The translations under genes were made by a program, and so were the position numbers. From positions 15,239,092-15,303,091 of the forward strand of contig OY740777.1 in assembly GCA_963513935.1 (NCBI GenBank): a stretch of 64,000 bases of DNA. Direction: 5' to 3'. Source of the DNA: Aphrophora alni. Taxonomy: Eukaryota; Arthropoda; Insecta; Hemiptera; Aphrophoridae. Below are positions 1 to 12,705 of the stretch, piece after piece (within the stretch, counting starts at the first letter, position 1; the number at the start of each line of letters is the position of its first letter). The notes beneath the pieces are model-generated. The model did not search any database. It was not told the DNA's origin and was given only the letters and a program-made list of their open reading frames with translations.

Positions 1-660
1 TATCTTAACCTACCCTTACAACTGTTCCTACACATCAAATACAGTGAGCGAAGAACATTTACTGTAATTGGAAGTCACTTGAACCCGGTTTATACAACAG
101 TTGAAGTTTCAATTAGCTTTTTTGTGGAGAAAAACAGTCAAATATTTATTTAATATACTTAGAACCTATTACAATTACTCGGTTGACGCTCGCTTTAAAA
201 TATTTATTGATTTGGGCAGCACCTGCCTTTCCGATTCTCATGGTCTAAGATAGGGTGAGTACGAGTGTGGCTATTATGAGATTTTCAAGCAGGATATACA
301 ACTTCCTAAACTAGTCGTGGGTTACAACTCTTTCGTTCTTCTTCCTTTTAAATCTCAATTGATTTGGCTAGCACCAACCCTTTCGGTATCGTACCTATTA
401 GAGACTTACTTATGTTGAGTACAATTAATTGTGGCAATCCCGAAATTCCCAAGCAAGATATACACATTTCTTCAACTAGACTTGGGATAAATCCCCTCTC
501 TGTTCTTCTATCCTATAAAATATCTATTGAGATGGGGGAACACCAAGCCGTCCTGTTCCTTACCATTCGGGACTCATTTGTGGTGATTAGGAGTATGGCA
601 ATGCCGAGATTACCAAACAGAATTTACACCTTTCTTAAACTATTCTTGGTTTAGATCCCT
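1..660 (+). repeat. Dispersed repeat family R1, copy 1 (runs off the left edge)
   Basis: Positions 1-165 resemble 9980-10145 and, inverted, 14150-14340: each has a pyrimidine-rich lead, then ACAACTGTT, then TTTACTGTAA and a conserved ACAGTTGAAGTT. From about 210 to 660 there are degenerate direct repeats of a second module (GATTTGG, CCTTTCGGT/CCTTTCCGA, GGCAATCCC, CCCAAG) that also occurs near 8890, 10335 and 55380. The open frame at 364-654 falls in this repeat and shows no protein family. The class of element is unknown. No terminal repeats or target duplication were found, and the left end is cut by the window. Confidence 0.6.
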
Positions 661-1883
661 CCAGTTTATCTTTTATTTCAAATCTCTATTGATCTTTTCT
701 GTACGAAAATTTGGAGTTTCTATTCTTCTTTTTTTCTAAACCAGAAAAAAAATCCAATTTTTTATAAAGGAAACGTATGTTTAAAATCAAAGTTCATATA
801 AATTTCAAAAATTAACGATTCGTTTAAATTATATTTAAATAAGGCATTGGTTTTATTTGTCAGTTATACTGTATATCATCTCACTTAACAATAAAATAGA
901 ATGTAAATAGCTCGCAAAAACATATACTATAATTTTTGATAAATAAGGTATGATATGTGGAGGATTCATATTTCTATATATATATAAAGTCAATATTTGT
1001 ATATATGTGTGTGTGTGTGTGTCTTTAAAACAAATTGATTATTTTCTGTTTTACAGTTAAGTTTAATTCCTTAACATGGAATACAAAGACTGGTTTAAAA
1101 ATTGCTTACCACTTAATGTAAACTTATAACTAGCAAGAAAATTTATGATGTGTCAATAATTATGAAACGAAAGAACTACAATAATTGTTAAAAACATCAC
1201 AGGAATAAATAATAATTAAAATAATATTTTTTATAGAAATATTATTAACACAAATATTTCTGAAAGAATGCTAACAGCTGTCGTTATATAACCACAGCCC
1301 GGATTAAATGTGTTTTAATTGTTCCATCCCCTTGTCTAAGCCCACAGATGTACCACAGAGTTCCTTTAGATGTCTGAACATATTTTAATTCACTTTACGA
1401 GCTTTAATGGAAGCTTTAGAAGTACTGTATACTTTATATTTTATTGGCGTTTTCAATTGTGAGGATTTACATTCTTTGTCAAATTTTATATCTTTATTAT
1501 CAATTTTTGTGTGTTATTTAATAAGTGCTTTGTTTTAAAACGTATTAAGTTCTTTCTTTGTCGTTCCTCTGTACTCATATACCTCTAAAACCGTAAAAAC
1601 TGTTTTGACGAAACGAGAGACGTAAAATAATTTACGTTTTAATTTGTAAAAGAATTTACATCATATTAAATTGGTCTCTATGGTAAAAAACGCTTGTTTA
1701 TAATAATGGGCATTATTCTTCACATTTCTCTATAATTTGAACAAATTAAATATAACGGATTCTGAGAAGTCAAGTAATTTTAGCTTAATGCCCGAAATGC
1801 TGGTTTTTCACCATTTAGTCACGAACCAACATTTTGGCAAAGGTGACAACCAATATGATTTATTTGTGTTCTTAGCTAATACC
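661..1883. other. AT-rich sequence without a recognised gene
   Basis: No plausible coding exon, RNA gene or terminal repeat seen. A short (TG)n run lies at about 1008-1021. Confidence 0.6.
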
Positions 1884-1915
1884 AATGACTACATAAATAT
1901 ATTTATGTAGTCATT
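1884..1915. repeat. Perfect 32-bp palindrome
   Basis: The 16-base arm AATGACTACATAAATA is followed at once by its exact reverse complement, with no loop. Flanking bases do not continue the symmetry. It can form a cruciform; the role is unknown. Confidence 0.85.
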
Positions 1916-3486
1916 GCTAATACGTAAGTATAATTTGATAACGTCGTTGAAATTAATCATGTTAATTTGTTTAATTTTTTTTATGAAAGCTACCCCCAAA
2001 GTTTTAGTTATAAATAATGTTTTTAGATGCAGGTATATCACGCCCACAAAACAAATTATTGTTCTACAGAATACTGCATATACGACTATAGACAGACAAC
2101 AGACAGACATCATTAGAGAAAAACTCTTTTCATTGTTACGAAAAGAATATATCCCGATAAAACTACAACGCTTTAGCTTTCCTGGGGGTCAAATTAATCC
2201 ATTTAATACCGGTATAAAGCTCAACCATCACATTGTTGACTAAAAGGAACATAGTCACCAGTGTTTGAAGATCCTCTTGCTTTCCTTTAGATCAAACACA
2301 GCTGTAGATAAATAGCTCTTAATACGTTAATTATAATAAATAGAGAATGTACACTATAATTTATTCAGCACATTACAAGGACAATTCAAATTTTAATTAT
2401 TTTAATTAATAAGCTTAATGTATTGTTACATTACAAGATAAGTGTACAAATATTCTACGTACATATTATCCAAAATGACTGTAAAATAATATTATTTAAA
2501 GAAGTATAAGATCTCATTAGATAAATTATTTTCGTTAGAATTATTAAACCCTATTTACATATTTTCTAACATGTCTATGTATGCTTTACTTGGTGTGTTC
2601 AATGCACCAAAAACGATTCCAAGCATATTACAGAGTAAAATTAAAAGGGTAGGAGAAGTAATTCTCAGGGCTGTACTTCTAAATATGAATATAATTAATT
2701 AAAGCTTTACTTTAGAGCAAAACATATGCTGTAAGGGTTGAAATATAAGCGATGATATATGTAGGTTGCATCTGAAATGTTCATATTTATTTAACTTGGA
2801 CTAATGTAAAAGCTTTTAATTATTTTCTGTTTACATTCATGAATCTAATCTTAAAAAAAAAAAAGTTTAAAACAAAATTATAAATCGAGTATTTTATTAT
2901 TGTTCAATATTAAGACAATTTAGAATGTACAAACAAACCGAATAATTAAGTAAAATAAATAGTTATTGAGCAAAATAATATTTATTTCACAATTTTTATT
3001 TAGCTTTAGAGAAATTCTCAATTAATTTTACATAAACATCGTTGTTTGAATTTCGTTGAAACAAATTTGCCTAAAAAGTTGTCTGTTATAAGATAACAAG
3101 AGGGATTAAATGTCTTAACTTTTCCATTCCTTTCGTTAAGCCCTTAAATGTGCCACAGATTTCGAAAACATGCGCGGACAAAATTGTTTTTCTTTTTTCG
3201 AGTAATAATGGAAGATGAAACGTGAAGTATACATTAAACTTTAATTGTGTTTTCAATTGTGGGAATTTATATTTTTCTCTACTTTTATATTTTTCTTTGG
3301 TTGTTTTGTTCATGTTAAAGTGGTTTTATCTAAGTGTATGGAAGAACGTACGAAGATAGAAATATGATACTTCGTCTATTCCCCAAATACAGCGTGATAA
3401 TAGCAAGAACAATAGGGAGGATAATAGATACTTAATACTTCACTAAAATTTGAAAGAAATCTGTACAAGCAATTTTGAGCATTTAC

Positions 3487-3488
<2 letters not shown>
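1916..3488. other. AT-rich sequence without a recognised gene
   Basis: Open frames on both strands around 1890-2240 and 3086-3313 overlap each other and match no family I know. I treat them as chance frames. Confidence 0.55.

Positions 3489-3554
<66 letters not shown>
3489..3554. repeat. Poly(T) tract of about 66 bp
   Basis: Uninterrupted thymines. It could be the poly(A) tail of a minus-strand retroelement insertion, but the sequence to its right shows no recognisable element body. The length may be approximate, because homopolymers are poorly assembled. Confidence 0.85.
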
Positions 3555-3557
<3 letters not shown>

Positions 3558-4253
3558 TAAATACTCTCGAAATTAAGAGATTGTGTCCATTACGTTTTGT
3601 TTGCGTCCTAAAAGGCTAATTTTGAGCAAAACTAAATTAAAACCGTTAAAACCGATTTTGAGTAAATCGTAATTTTGTGACTCTCTTATGGCAGCTATCC
3701 TAAATTTTGTGTTATCAATCTAATATAAAATAAATCCACAAAATTGTCCAAAATACGTCAAGGTGTTTGTGTAGTAGAGCACTGGACATATTACACACAT
3801 CATCCCAACCACTACATTATAGGACACAGTAGACCTCAACACTTATATCTGGAAAAAACTTAACTTCGATATTTTGACCGAGCTCATTACTTTCATGTTA
3901 ATTATATGGGAGAAACTAAAAAAAAGGGAAAACGTTCAGAAAGTAATAACTGCAAAATAATCAGAACATAATACAGCTCCATAAAATTTTCTATCTACTA
4001 TAAAAATTAATTGTGAAGATAAAAATGAGCTGAAGTGTAAACGAATGTTTAACATAAATATCTATGTTTATTTTTAAATATTTGAATTTCATTTTATACA
4101 TTATTAAGAAGGAGCAGAGAAGAAGCACAAGTGTATTGCTACACATTCAAGATAAATAAAAAATACAAGATATAAAACAAGTTGTTCTGTGAAGGACAAT
4201 AAAACATAAATTACATTTAGTATTTTACATGTAAACATATGAAGGATAAACTG
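3555..4253. other. AT-rich sequence without a recognised gene
   Basis: No gene or clear repeat boundary seen. The minus-strand open frame 4104-4382 runs into the inverted arm of the Penelope-like element and is not a gene. Confidence 0.55.
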
Positions 4254-4593
4254 AATAATATAGATAAGAATTACCTTAGTAGGTCCGTCTTGTGACTTCA
4301 ATTTATATCTGGTTTTGTTATGACATGTTTCAAAGTTCAAGACTTCATCATCAGATACATGTAGATTAATTAATTCATTCACACGATGAATGCGTCACAC
4401 ATCAAATGTTAAAACACAAAACACAAACACAAACACAATTAAAATAAATATTCCCGTTCGGCACCGGTGCGCATTATCCTATGTCTGGTGGAACACTGTC
4501 GTTGTTAGGAATAAACCCTCTGATGGTTATCTCTATTGAGTCTAGATAAATGCTTGAGAGCTGTGTCGTATAGATAGTGTGAGTTAAAAGATA
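4254..4593 (-). repeat. Left inverted arm of Penelope-like element (inverted 3' tail, pLTR-like)
   Basis: These 340 bp are the near-identical reverse complement of 5532-5871, with only a few differences (for example at the base matching 5807 and near the stop codon). The arm carries an inverted copy of the last part of the reading frame and the whole 3' untranslated tail. Penelope-like retroelements often insert with such an inverted partial copy upstream. The inner symmetry stops exactly at 4593/5532 and the outer at 4254/5871. Confidence 0.9.
4319..4357 (-). ncRNA. Hammerhead-ribozyme-like motif, left arm
   Basis: This is the mirror copy of the motif at 5768-5806, read on the minus strand. 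Core CTGATGA lies at 4354-4348, followed by T, a five-pair hairpin, GAAA and the CATGTC segment. It differs from the right-arm copy only just outside the core. Function is untested. Confidence 0.5.
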
Positions 4594-4600
4594 ACACATA

Positions 4601-5620
4601 ATGTCAAATAAAAACAAGTATAGAAAAAACATCATACTCTACAATAGATATGTGGATGACACATTTGTTATTTTTAATGGTTCCAATAGACAAGCTGCTG
4701 GACTATTGAAGTACATGAACAGCATTAACACTAAGATCCAGTTCACGCTGGAAATGGAAAGTAATGACCAACTGAATTTCTTAGATCTAACCATAAGAAA
4801 GGGTCATGACAAGCTTGACTATAAAATCTATCGAAAGCCTACTACAACTGATGTCACCATCAACGCCAAATCGTACCATCCGTATTCCCAAAAAATGGCG
4901 GCTTTTAATTGCTTTATACATAGACTTAACACAGTCCCTTTGAATACAATTGATTATCATGACGAAGTAAACATAATAAAACACATAGCTGTAAGCAATG
5001 GCTATAAAAGTTCTTTAATTGATAAAATGATTGAGAGGTATAATAAGACACAGAAAAATAGAAACAATTTAGAAACAGGCTTAACCAAAACCAACAAATT
5101 TATTCCATCTGAGTACACCAACCTTCTACCCAATGTTTTACGCAATATTTTTAAAAAACTTAACATCACCCTCGCCTTCCGCACAAGCAACAATATCTCC
5201 TCATTTCTTAAACGCAGAAATAAGATTCCTTTAGAAAATAAATCTGGTGTTTATAAAATAACCTGCCCTGATTGTAACAAATTCTACATTGGCCAAACAG
5301 GGAGAACGTTCCTTTGTCGATACAAAGAGCACCTTCCAACTAATAAAAGCAATATTACAAGCTCTAATTTTGCTAGCCATTTGTTCGAAAACAAACACAT
5401 CCCAGATAATTTCCATTCCAGTGTGGAGGCATTGCAAGTATGTACAAAGGGAAGATTAATGAACGCTCAAGAAGAGTTTGAGATATATAAAGCGTTCAAA
5501 AATAAACCAGATGAAATTTTAAACGACCAGCTATCTTTTAACTCACACTATCTATACGACACAGCTCTCAAGCATTTATCTAGACTCAATAGAGATAACC
5601 ATCATAGGGTTTATTCCTAA
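4601..5620 (+). pseudogene. Penelope-like retroelement, 5'-truncated reverse transcriptase with GIY-YIG endonuclease
   Basis: The frame gives 339 residues with an intact C-terminal half of a Penelope-like polyprotein. Near residues 15-25 lies RYVDDTFVIF, the catalytic YVDD box of the reverse transcriptase palm. It is followed by the family blocks NFLDLTI and YRKPTTTD, and a connector. At about residues 216-245 the GIY-YIG nuclease reads GVYKITCPDC then FYIGQTGRTFLCRYKEHL, with the CxxC knuckle and the conserved Arg and His. A stop at 5618-5620 ends the frame. Full elements encode roughly 700-900 residues. Here everything before the YVDD box (fingers and first palm motifs) is absent, so the copy cannot be autonomous. 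The frame itself has no stop or shift, which suggests a fairly young insertion. The true 5' break is at about 4593, where the inverted arm begins, so the methionine at 4601 need not be a real start. Confidence 0.93.
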
Positions 5621-5871
5621 CAACGACAGTGTTCCACCAGACATAGGATAATGCGCACCGGTGCCGAACGGGAATATTTATTTTAATTGTGTTTGTGTTT
5701 GTGTTTTGTGTTTTAACATTTGATGTGTGACGCATTCATCGTGTGAATGAATTAATTAATCTACATGTATCTGATGATGAAGTCTTGAACTTTGAAACAT
5801 GTCATAGCAAAACCAGATATAAATTGAAGTCACAAGACGGACCTACTAAGGTAATTCTTATCTATATTATT
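5532..5871 (+). repeat. Right arm of Penelope-like element (3' end of ORF plus 3' tail)
   Basis: Partner of 4254-4593 in inverted orientation. It contains the last 30 codons of the reading frame, a GTGTTTGTGTTTGTG-type stretch, and the hammerhead-like motif at 5768-5806. Together the arms can fold into a 340-bp stem with a spacer of about 940 bp. Confidence 0.9.
5768..5806 (+). ncRNA. Hammerhead-ribozyme-like motif in Penelope-like element tail
   Basis: Core CTGATGA at 5771-5777; one unpaired T; hairpin GAAGT (5779-5783) with ACTTT (5789-5793); GAAA at 5794-5797. The self-complementary ACATGT (5797-5802) would be the minimal stem III, followed by C5803 as the presumed cleavage-site base. TAT (5768-5770) pairs with ATA (5804-5806) as a short stem I. 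Penelope-like elements are known to carry hammerhead motifs in their terminal repeats, which supports the reading. The extra T after the CTGATGA box departs from the usual hammerhead, so activity is uncertain. Confidence 0.55.
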
Positions 5872-6103
5872 TAATTGTGACTCGGTTCCGTAAAAACCAA
5901 ATTGAAATGCATATCAGATAAACTGAAGCTGAAGTAAGTTTTTAATATTGAAAGTAATAAACTTGCAACATGGAACGTGTATACAAATAAGGTGATATGT
6001 GTTGAATAAATTGTCTCAATATCTGATGATGAAATTGTTCAGTAAATATAACGAAGTACGTTAGCTTAAGTTATTTCAGTCTTTGTGGATTTATCTTCTT
6101 TTA

Positions 6104-6151
6104 TAAATTAATACGCGTTTCACCACAATAATATCATCTTCTGTTACTTAT
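6104..6151 (-). ncRNA. Degenerate hammerhead-like motif at SINE 3' end
   Basis: On the minus strand the core reads CAGAAGA (consensus CTGAAGA with one change), then T, a weak hairpin, GAA, and the palindrome ACGCGT. Outer strands UAA and UUA pair next to the core, with more pairs after one mismatch. The hairpin is poor, so this copy is probably inactive. Confidence 0.35.
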
Positions 6152-6345
6152 TTTTCACCCTCTGGTGAAATTCCCGTCGTAGTTGTTCTAGCTTTAGCAA
6201 CCAGAGTTCGCTACTGATTGTATCTTCCCAATTTTCTACACAAGCTGTGTCAACTGCGTAAAGTTCGCGTGCTCACGGGTATTAAACCCGAAACCTATCA
6301 CTCTTGATGCTAGAGTGCTAACAACTAGACCAGCGGGGGCTCTAC
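6152..6345 (-). repeat. tRNA-derived SINE
   Basis: On the minus strand the head reads GAGCCCCCGC then TGGTCTAGTTGTTAGCAC, a good pol III A box, and about 30 bases later GGTTTCGGGTTTAATACCC, a B-box/T-arm-like segment with GGGT/ACCC pairing. The body continues towards 6152 and ends in the hammerhead-like segment at 6104-6151. A SINE with a pol III head and a hammerhead has precedent in schistosome Sm-alpha retroposons. It is too diverged in the acceptor stem to be a functional tRNA gene. Boundaries and target duplication were not determined. Confidence 0.55.
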
Positions 6346-6504
6346 TTAGAGACTAAACTTGAGCAAATTAAAGTAAAATTTGAGAAAATCTTAATTTTTC
6401 TGTTTTATTTTTGTTCGTAGAAGGTATCAACATATTTCCGGTTATCGAAACAATGAACAAAAAAAACTTTTGGACTGTAGAACCTCACTTTAAAGATGAC
6501 AGAT

Positions 6505-8089
<1,585 letters not shown>

Positions 8090-8720
8090 ATTATTTATTA
8101 CTACTAATAAGGAAATGTTGTAACGTTACTTTTTATAAAAATGATTTATAAACTGTTCTAGGCAGAGAATATGGACTATGTTAAGAAGAAATTGTCAAGG
8201 TTTGATAAGTAAATTATAAGAGATTTATATATTTTAAAATTTCTTAATTTGTTTGCTTCCTTTGGAAGTATGCTAAGATACGGACCACTAATCTGTGGAA
8301 ATGGAATTGACGTGAAAGATATCTTAATTCCTCAGATATTTTTTTTTAAAATTTAAAAATTCTAATACATTTGAATATTCTAAGTCACTTTTCATTGAAA
8401 CTAGTATATTAACTTTTATGTATGTGTATATTTTCAATGTTACTTTAATTTACGCTGTAAAGAATAATTTACAAACGTATAACTTTAAGTACAAATTTAT
8501 AATTAATTATAATAATATATTTAGTTAGAAGTTTGAACAACCATGACATTGACCTAGTAAATAATAAAATGTTATTATACATTAGAAATGAAAAGAACTG
8601 CCGGCCACCTTACCCAATTGGCCAAAAATACTCTTCAATGTGCATTTTATGTAAGTGCACTCTTTTTATAATTCGAATGAATATTTGAATAGTGATATTA
8701 ATAGTTAGTCAAGGCCAGTT
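8090..8720 (+). repeat. Left arm of long divergent inverted repeat
   Basis: This stretch matches 10620-11260 in reverse complement over about 630 bp. Anchors include ATGTTGTAACGTTACTTT, TTTAGTTAGAAGTTTGAACA, TTGGCCAAAAA and TAATTCGAATGAATATT. By eye identity is roughly 70-80 percent with gaps. It is probably the terminal inverted repeat of an old foldback or DNA element; no protein is encoded. Confidence 0.75.
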
Positions 8721-8885
8721 TCCATGTTAGATATAAGATTTAACTTTATTACTTCAAACGAGTTACTCTTTTACTTAACGAAATCTATTGCAATTTTTTT
8801 AAATATGTGAATAAAGTAACAAATGTTTTGTCATTTTATGTTTAGCTCAGTCAGATTATTAATATTTGGACAGTCCTGTGTTTAG

Positions 8886-9380
8886 TTGAATTTAAAAGTA
8901 GGGTATGGCAATCCCGAGGGACCTAGCTGGATCTACCCTTTGTCATATAGTCTTGAGTTAGATCCCTCTCGTTTACCTTTCCTGTCACATTTCTGTTGAT
9001 CTACTCATTTTAATGAATATTTTTTTACCTTACGTCATGCTGTTGTTCTTCAGAAGATTCTTTTATTCTGTTATAACAACTGTTTCGATATATGTAATAC
9101 CATCATCAGATGACGAAAACAATTACACACAGTGAGCACTAATATTCATTGCACAAAAATATAGTTAATAAATATGGTGCAAAGACGTTTAATTCCGAGA
9201 ATGTTGAATCAAACCAAAAGTAGTCTTGGGTTATACCTTTGTTTGTCATATTTTCTTTTTCGATTCTCTTCAACTACTTTCGTTCTTTTCCGATAATGAC
9301 GCTATTATAATATTCGAGGGCTAGGAATCTTTATTTAATGGTCTTTTCTACTCTTTATTAATTAATCCGATTGTGACCTA
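8886..9380 (+). repeat. Degenerate R1-family segment
   Basis: Shares GGCAATCCCGAG with 420-470 and 10390-10410. It also shares a block (GACGCTATTATA, TTCGAGGGCTAGGA, GGTCTTTTC) with 55510-55570. It lies between the two arms of the 8090-11260 inverted repeat, so it inserted there or is part of the interior. Confidence 0.5.
9068..9115 (-). ncRNA. Hammerhead-like motif
   Basis: On the minus strand: core CTGATGA, extra T, hairpin GGTAT/ATATC with loop TACAT, then GAA. The next segment ACAGTTGT folds as ACA/TGT with a two-base loop (stem III), followed by T as the presumed cleavage base. Outer strands CGTCAT and ATAACA pair at four of the five positions nearest the core. The sequence differs from the Penelope-element copy in all three helices but keeps pairing. 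Confidence 0.45.
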
Positions 9381-9874
9381 GATGTTTTTGTCTATAAACA
9401 GCAACGGCGAAAATATATTAAAAGATTTTAGTTATTACTTAGTTTCAGTACTTTTCTTGTATTTTTTGTGAAGAGACAGTTTTTTTTCTTTATTATCATT
9501 TGTGTGTACTTATTTTATTCATTTATTTTGATTTTTAATATAAGAGAAGGGAAATATTTTCCCAAAACCACTATTACAAATTGTATTAGGGGCATTTGTA
9601 AAGGTGTGGTTGCATTTAATAAATAAATCAATTTACCATTCTATTCTTCGTCTGTATTATTAGTTATTTTATTGTGCCATGAAATTAAAACAATCAATAA
9701 TTTTATTTGTCTGTACTGATTAAAATATATATGTATATATAACTATCTACGAACTCGTATCCTAATAAAGTGTATATTGTTTTCAATAAATGACAACAGG
9801 GTGCGTAATACGTAATATAAATTCGTGTTATAATAAATTATAGGCAAATAAAAGTATATGGAAAATTGAAATCT

Positions 9875-10520
9875 TTTCATCCCCTATAGCTTAACCCCTG
9901 AGCAGCTCTAGAATAAATAAAAGAGATTTGTTCTTCGTATTCTACTTTGCTCCAAACACTTTCAACAACCCTTTGAGAATTCCACCCCTACCTAACATCG
10001 CCTTTTCCCTCTACAACTGTTGCTGCTGCTTGTAAAGTATATTTACTGTAACTGAAAGTGACTTGAATCTGTTTTACGCGACAGTTGAAGTTTAAATTAG
10101 CTTCCTCGAGGAAAGAAACAGTAAAATAATTATATTTAATATAGATATTAAGTGTAAACACACTTGGGTAAATTTAATATTAAGACAAAAATTATTTAAA
10201 ACTAAATTTTACATAAAACCAACTTTATTTGTGACAGTTGTCAAAAATAAAGCTTCTTAGGGTTTAGGGTTATTTTTATTTTAATATTGTCACTGCCTAC
10301 TACAATTAAACGATAATGATTTACAAAATTTATTGATTTGGGCAGCATCTGTCCTTCCGATTCCGTACCCCTAGAGGCTCACTATAGCGAGTTTAGGTGT
10401 GGCAATCCCAAACTACCCAAGCTACGTTTTTTCTCATTTAGTCTCTTCTTAGATAACTATTTTTCATCTTTCATGATCAACGATTATTCATGTTCTTCCC
10501 TGATACAAATACGTATTTGA
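9875..10520 (+). repeat. Dispersed repeat family R1, copy 2
   Basis: Contains CATCCCC, CTTTCAACAACCCTTTGAGA and ATTCCACCCC, shared in reverse with 14290-14430. It continues with the ACAACTGTTG to ACAGTTGAAGTTT block shared with 1-165. After 10330 comes the module with GGGCAGCATCTGTCC and GGCAATCCCAAA. The open frame 10338-10520 is part of this repeat. It lies inside the 8090-11260 inverted-repeat pair. Confidence 0.65.
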
Positions 10521-10619
10521 AAGATGGAGGGATCTTTAAATAAATATATACATCCTTGAATGTCAAACGTCATTTATTGAGAACAATATAAACATTATTA
10601 TGATACGATCTAGTAGATA

Positions 10620-11260
10620 GTAAAATATTACTTATTAACAATATCACAATTTAAATATTCATTCGAATTATAAAAAGACTGCACTTATATCTAAAAATAA
10701 AATGCATATTGAAGAATCTTTTTGGCCAATTGGGAGAGGTGACCGGCAGTTCTTTTTATTTCTAAAGTGTAATAATATTTAATTATCATTATTTACTAAG
10801 TCTATGTCTTGGATGTTCAAACTTCTAACTAAATCTAATATTATAATTAAGAATTTGTCCTCTAAATGGATACTTTTGTAAATTATTATTTACATAAATT
10901 AAGACAATATTTAAAATATGAACGTAAATACTAGATAAAATACTATTTTCAGTACCCAGTGATTTGGAATGTTCAAATATATCTGAATGTGTTATTACTT
11001 TTAAAGTTTATGCAGAAAATTAATATTTTTCCAAGTCCATTTTATTTCTACAAAGAGTACTCATAGTACCTTAGGATACTTTTTAAGAAAGCAAGCAAAA
11101 TATTTATGGGATACTGTCTTTTAAGATTTACTAATTAACAAATAACCCTTTGAAATGTCTTTTTAACATAATCGATATGCTTTTACCCAGAACAGCCTAT
11201 AATTCTAAGTTTTTTTGTTTTTTTTTAAAGTAACGTTACAACATTTCTATTTGTAAATAA
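10620..11260 (-). repeat. Right arm of long divergent inverted repeat
   Basis: Reverse-complement partner of 8090-8720. The outer limit is near the ATGTTGTAACGTTAC match at about 11230-11250. The pair encloses about 1.9 kb. Confidence 0.75.
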
Positions 11261-12365
11261 ATTTATCAACTTTTAGTAGACTAAAAGTTTCTGTTTTTTA
11301 TTCAATTAAAAATAGTCAATTTATCTTCATTTCCTTTTTTTAATACATTAGTTGCTACATTATGTTACAAGTATAGATGCGTCTTCTGTTTAAATATTCG
11401 AGGAAAATGAAACATTTAAACATAAAAATTTAAAATAGCATTGAGACAAAACCTATCTGACAGACATATAAATATATTAATTCAGAGAGAGGGGTTTAGA
11501 AAACACAGATGGTAGTCCTCAAGGCATGGCCTGTAACGAATATATTATTACAAAAACAATTTACAGAAGTAAAACTACTCCGTTCTACTCAATCATACAT
11601 CTTTAGAAAACGAAATTGTTATTCCTCAAATTAGAATTTATCATCGCTGATAATTAATTGGCACTTTAGGTTTACTATTGGCATAAAATAAAGTTTACTA
11701 TTCGTAAACCTGATTTTCATGTTGCCAGACAATTTTTAATTGGAGGGTTTTTTAAACTTGTTTTAATTTATTCTGATCTGAGATTTGTATCAACATATAT
11801 CACCTCATTTTGTACAACTGGAGATCAATCGATATATTATTCTAAAGATCGAGATTGGCAATCAAGAGAGTATTATACCACTTGTTAGTTTCAAACGGAG
11901 TATATTTATTTTCTTTCTAAATATTGAGATTTGAAGCTCTTTGCTACTACTTATGGTTTTGGATCAATGTAATGTAATTTTTTCTGTAAACACTATTTTT
12001 TAAATTAATAATCCACTTTTTCTTTAGAGTAAAACCAAGTTTTAAATACCTTAACAGTTTTTGTATTTATAAGTTTAGATTTTCAGTTCCATTTTTGAGA
12101 CTGAGGTTCGATTAAACTTTAATGTACGTTAAGAAATACAAACGTTAGCTTATTTTAAAGTGTAATTTTGTTTCATTTTCTCATAACATAATATTTTATA
12201 AAGGTTTTGATCTAAACTGAACTCTACTATAAAACTGCGGTTTTTTAAACTGTGCTACATTTTTAATTACCCAGGAAAGTAGTTTCTTGTGGACGCGATT
12301 CTTTGAAAGAGCTGTTTTTTTTTTTAGTTTTTTTTTTATAAATTAGTTTCTTAAATTATGTGCTT
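11261..12365. other. AT-rich sequence without a recognised gene
   Basis: No open frame of note, no clear repeat match inside the window. Confidence 0.5.
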
Positions 12366-12705
12366 TACAATTTCGTTGTTATGTATTAAAATGCATTGTA
12401 TTTTATTAGTACTGGTTGAACACTTTTCTTCGCTAAACCTAATTATTTTCATTTCATTCTACTTCTTCCTCCTTATCTTTACTCCTTTTTATCCTAATGT
12501 ATAATCTACAGCTGTTAATTTTGTCTACATTTACAATTCGTTGTAATGTATTAATATACATTGTATTTTATTAGTTTTGGCTGGATCGCCTTTCATTGCT
12601 AAACCTAACTATTTTCATTGCGTTCTTTCTTCAATTCCTCCTTTATCTTTACTTTTTTTATCCTAATGTAATCTACAGCTATTAATTTGTCTATATTTAC
12701 TTAGA
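12366..12705 (+). repeat. Tandem duplication of a ~165-bp unit
   Basis: Copy 1 starts at about 12366 and copy 2 at about 12531. Both run TACAATT(T)CGTTGT, ATGTATTAA, CATTGTATTTTATTAG, CGCTAAACCTAA or TGCTAAACCTAA, ATTTTCATT, and CTACAGCT. Divergence is roughly 15 percent plus small indels. Confidence 0.8.

Noticed and set aside
1914..2243. 109-residue open frame
   Set aside because: No recognisable motif; an equally long frame runs on the opposite strand over the same bases, and there is no splice or promoter context.
10258..10272. Telomere-like TTAGGGTTTAGGG
   Set aside because: Only two imperfect units, not the insect TTAGG repeat; chance in AT-rich DNA.
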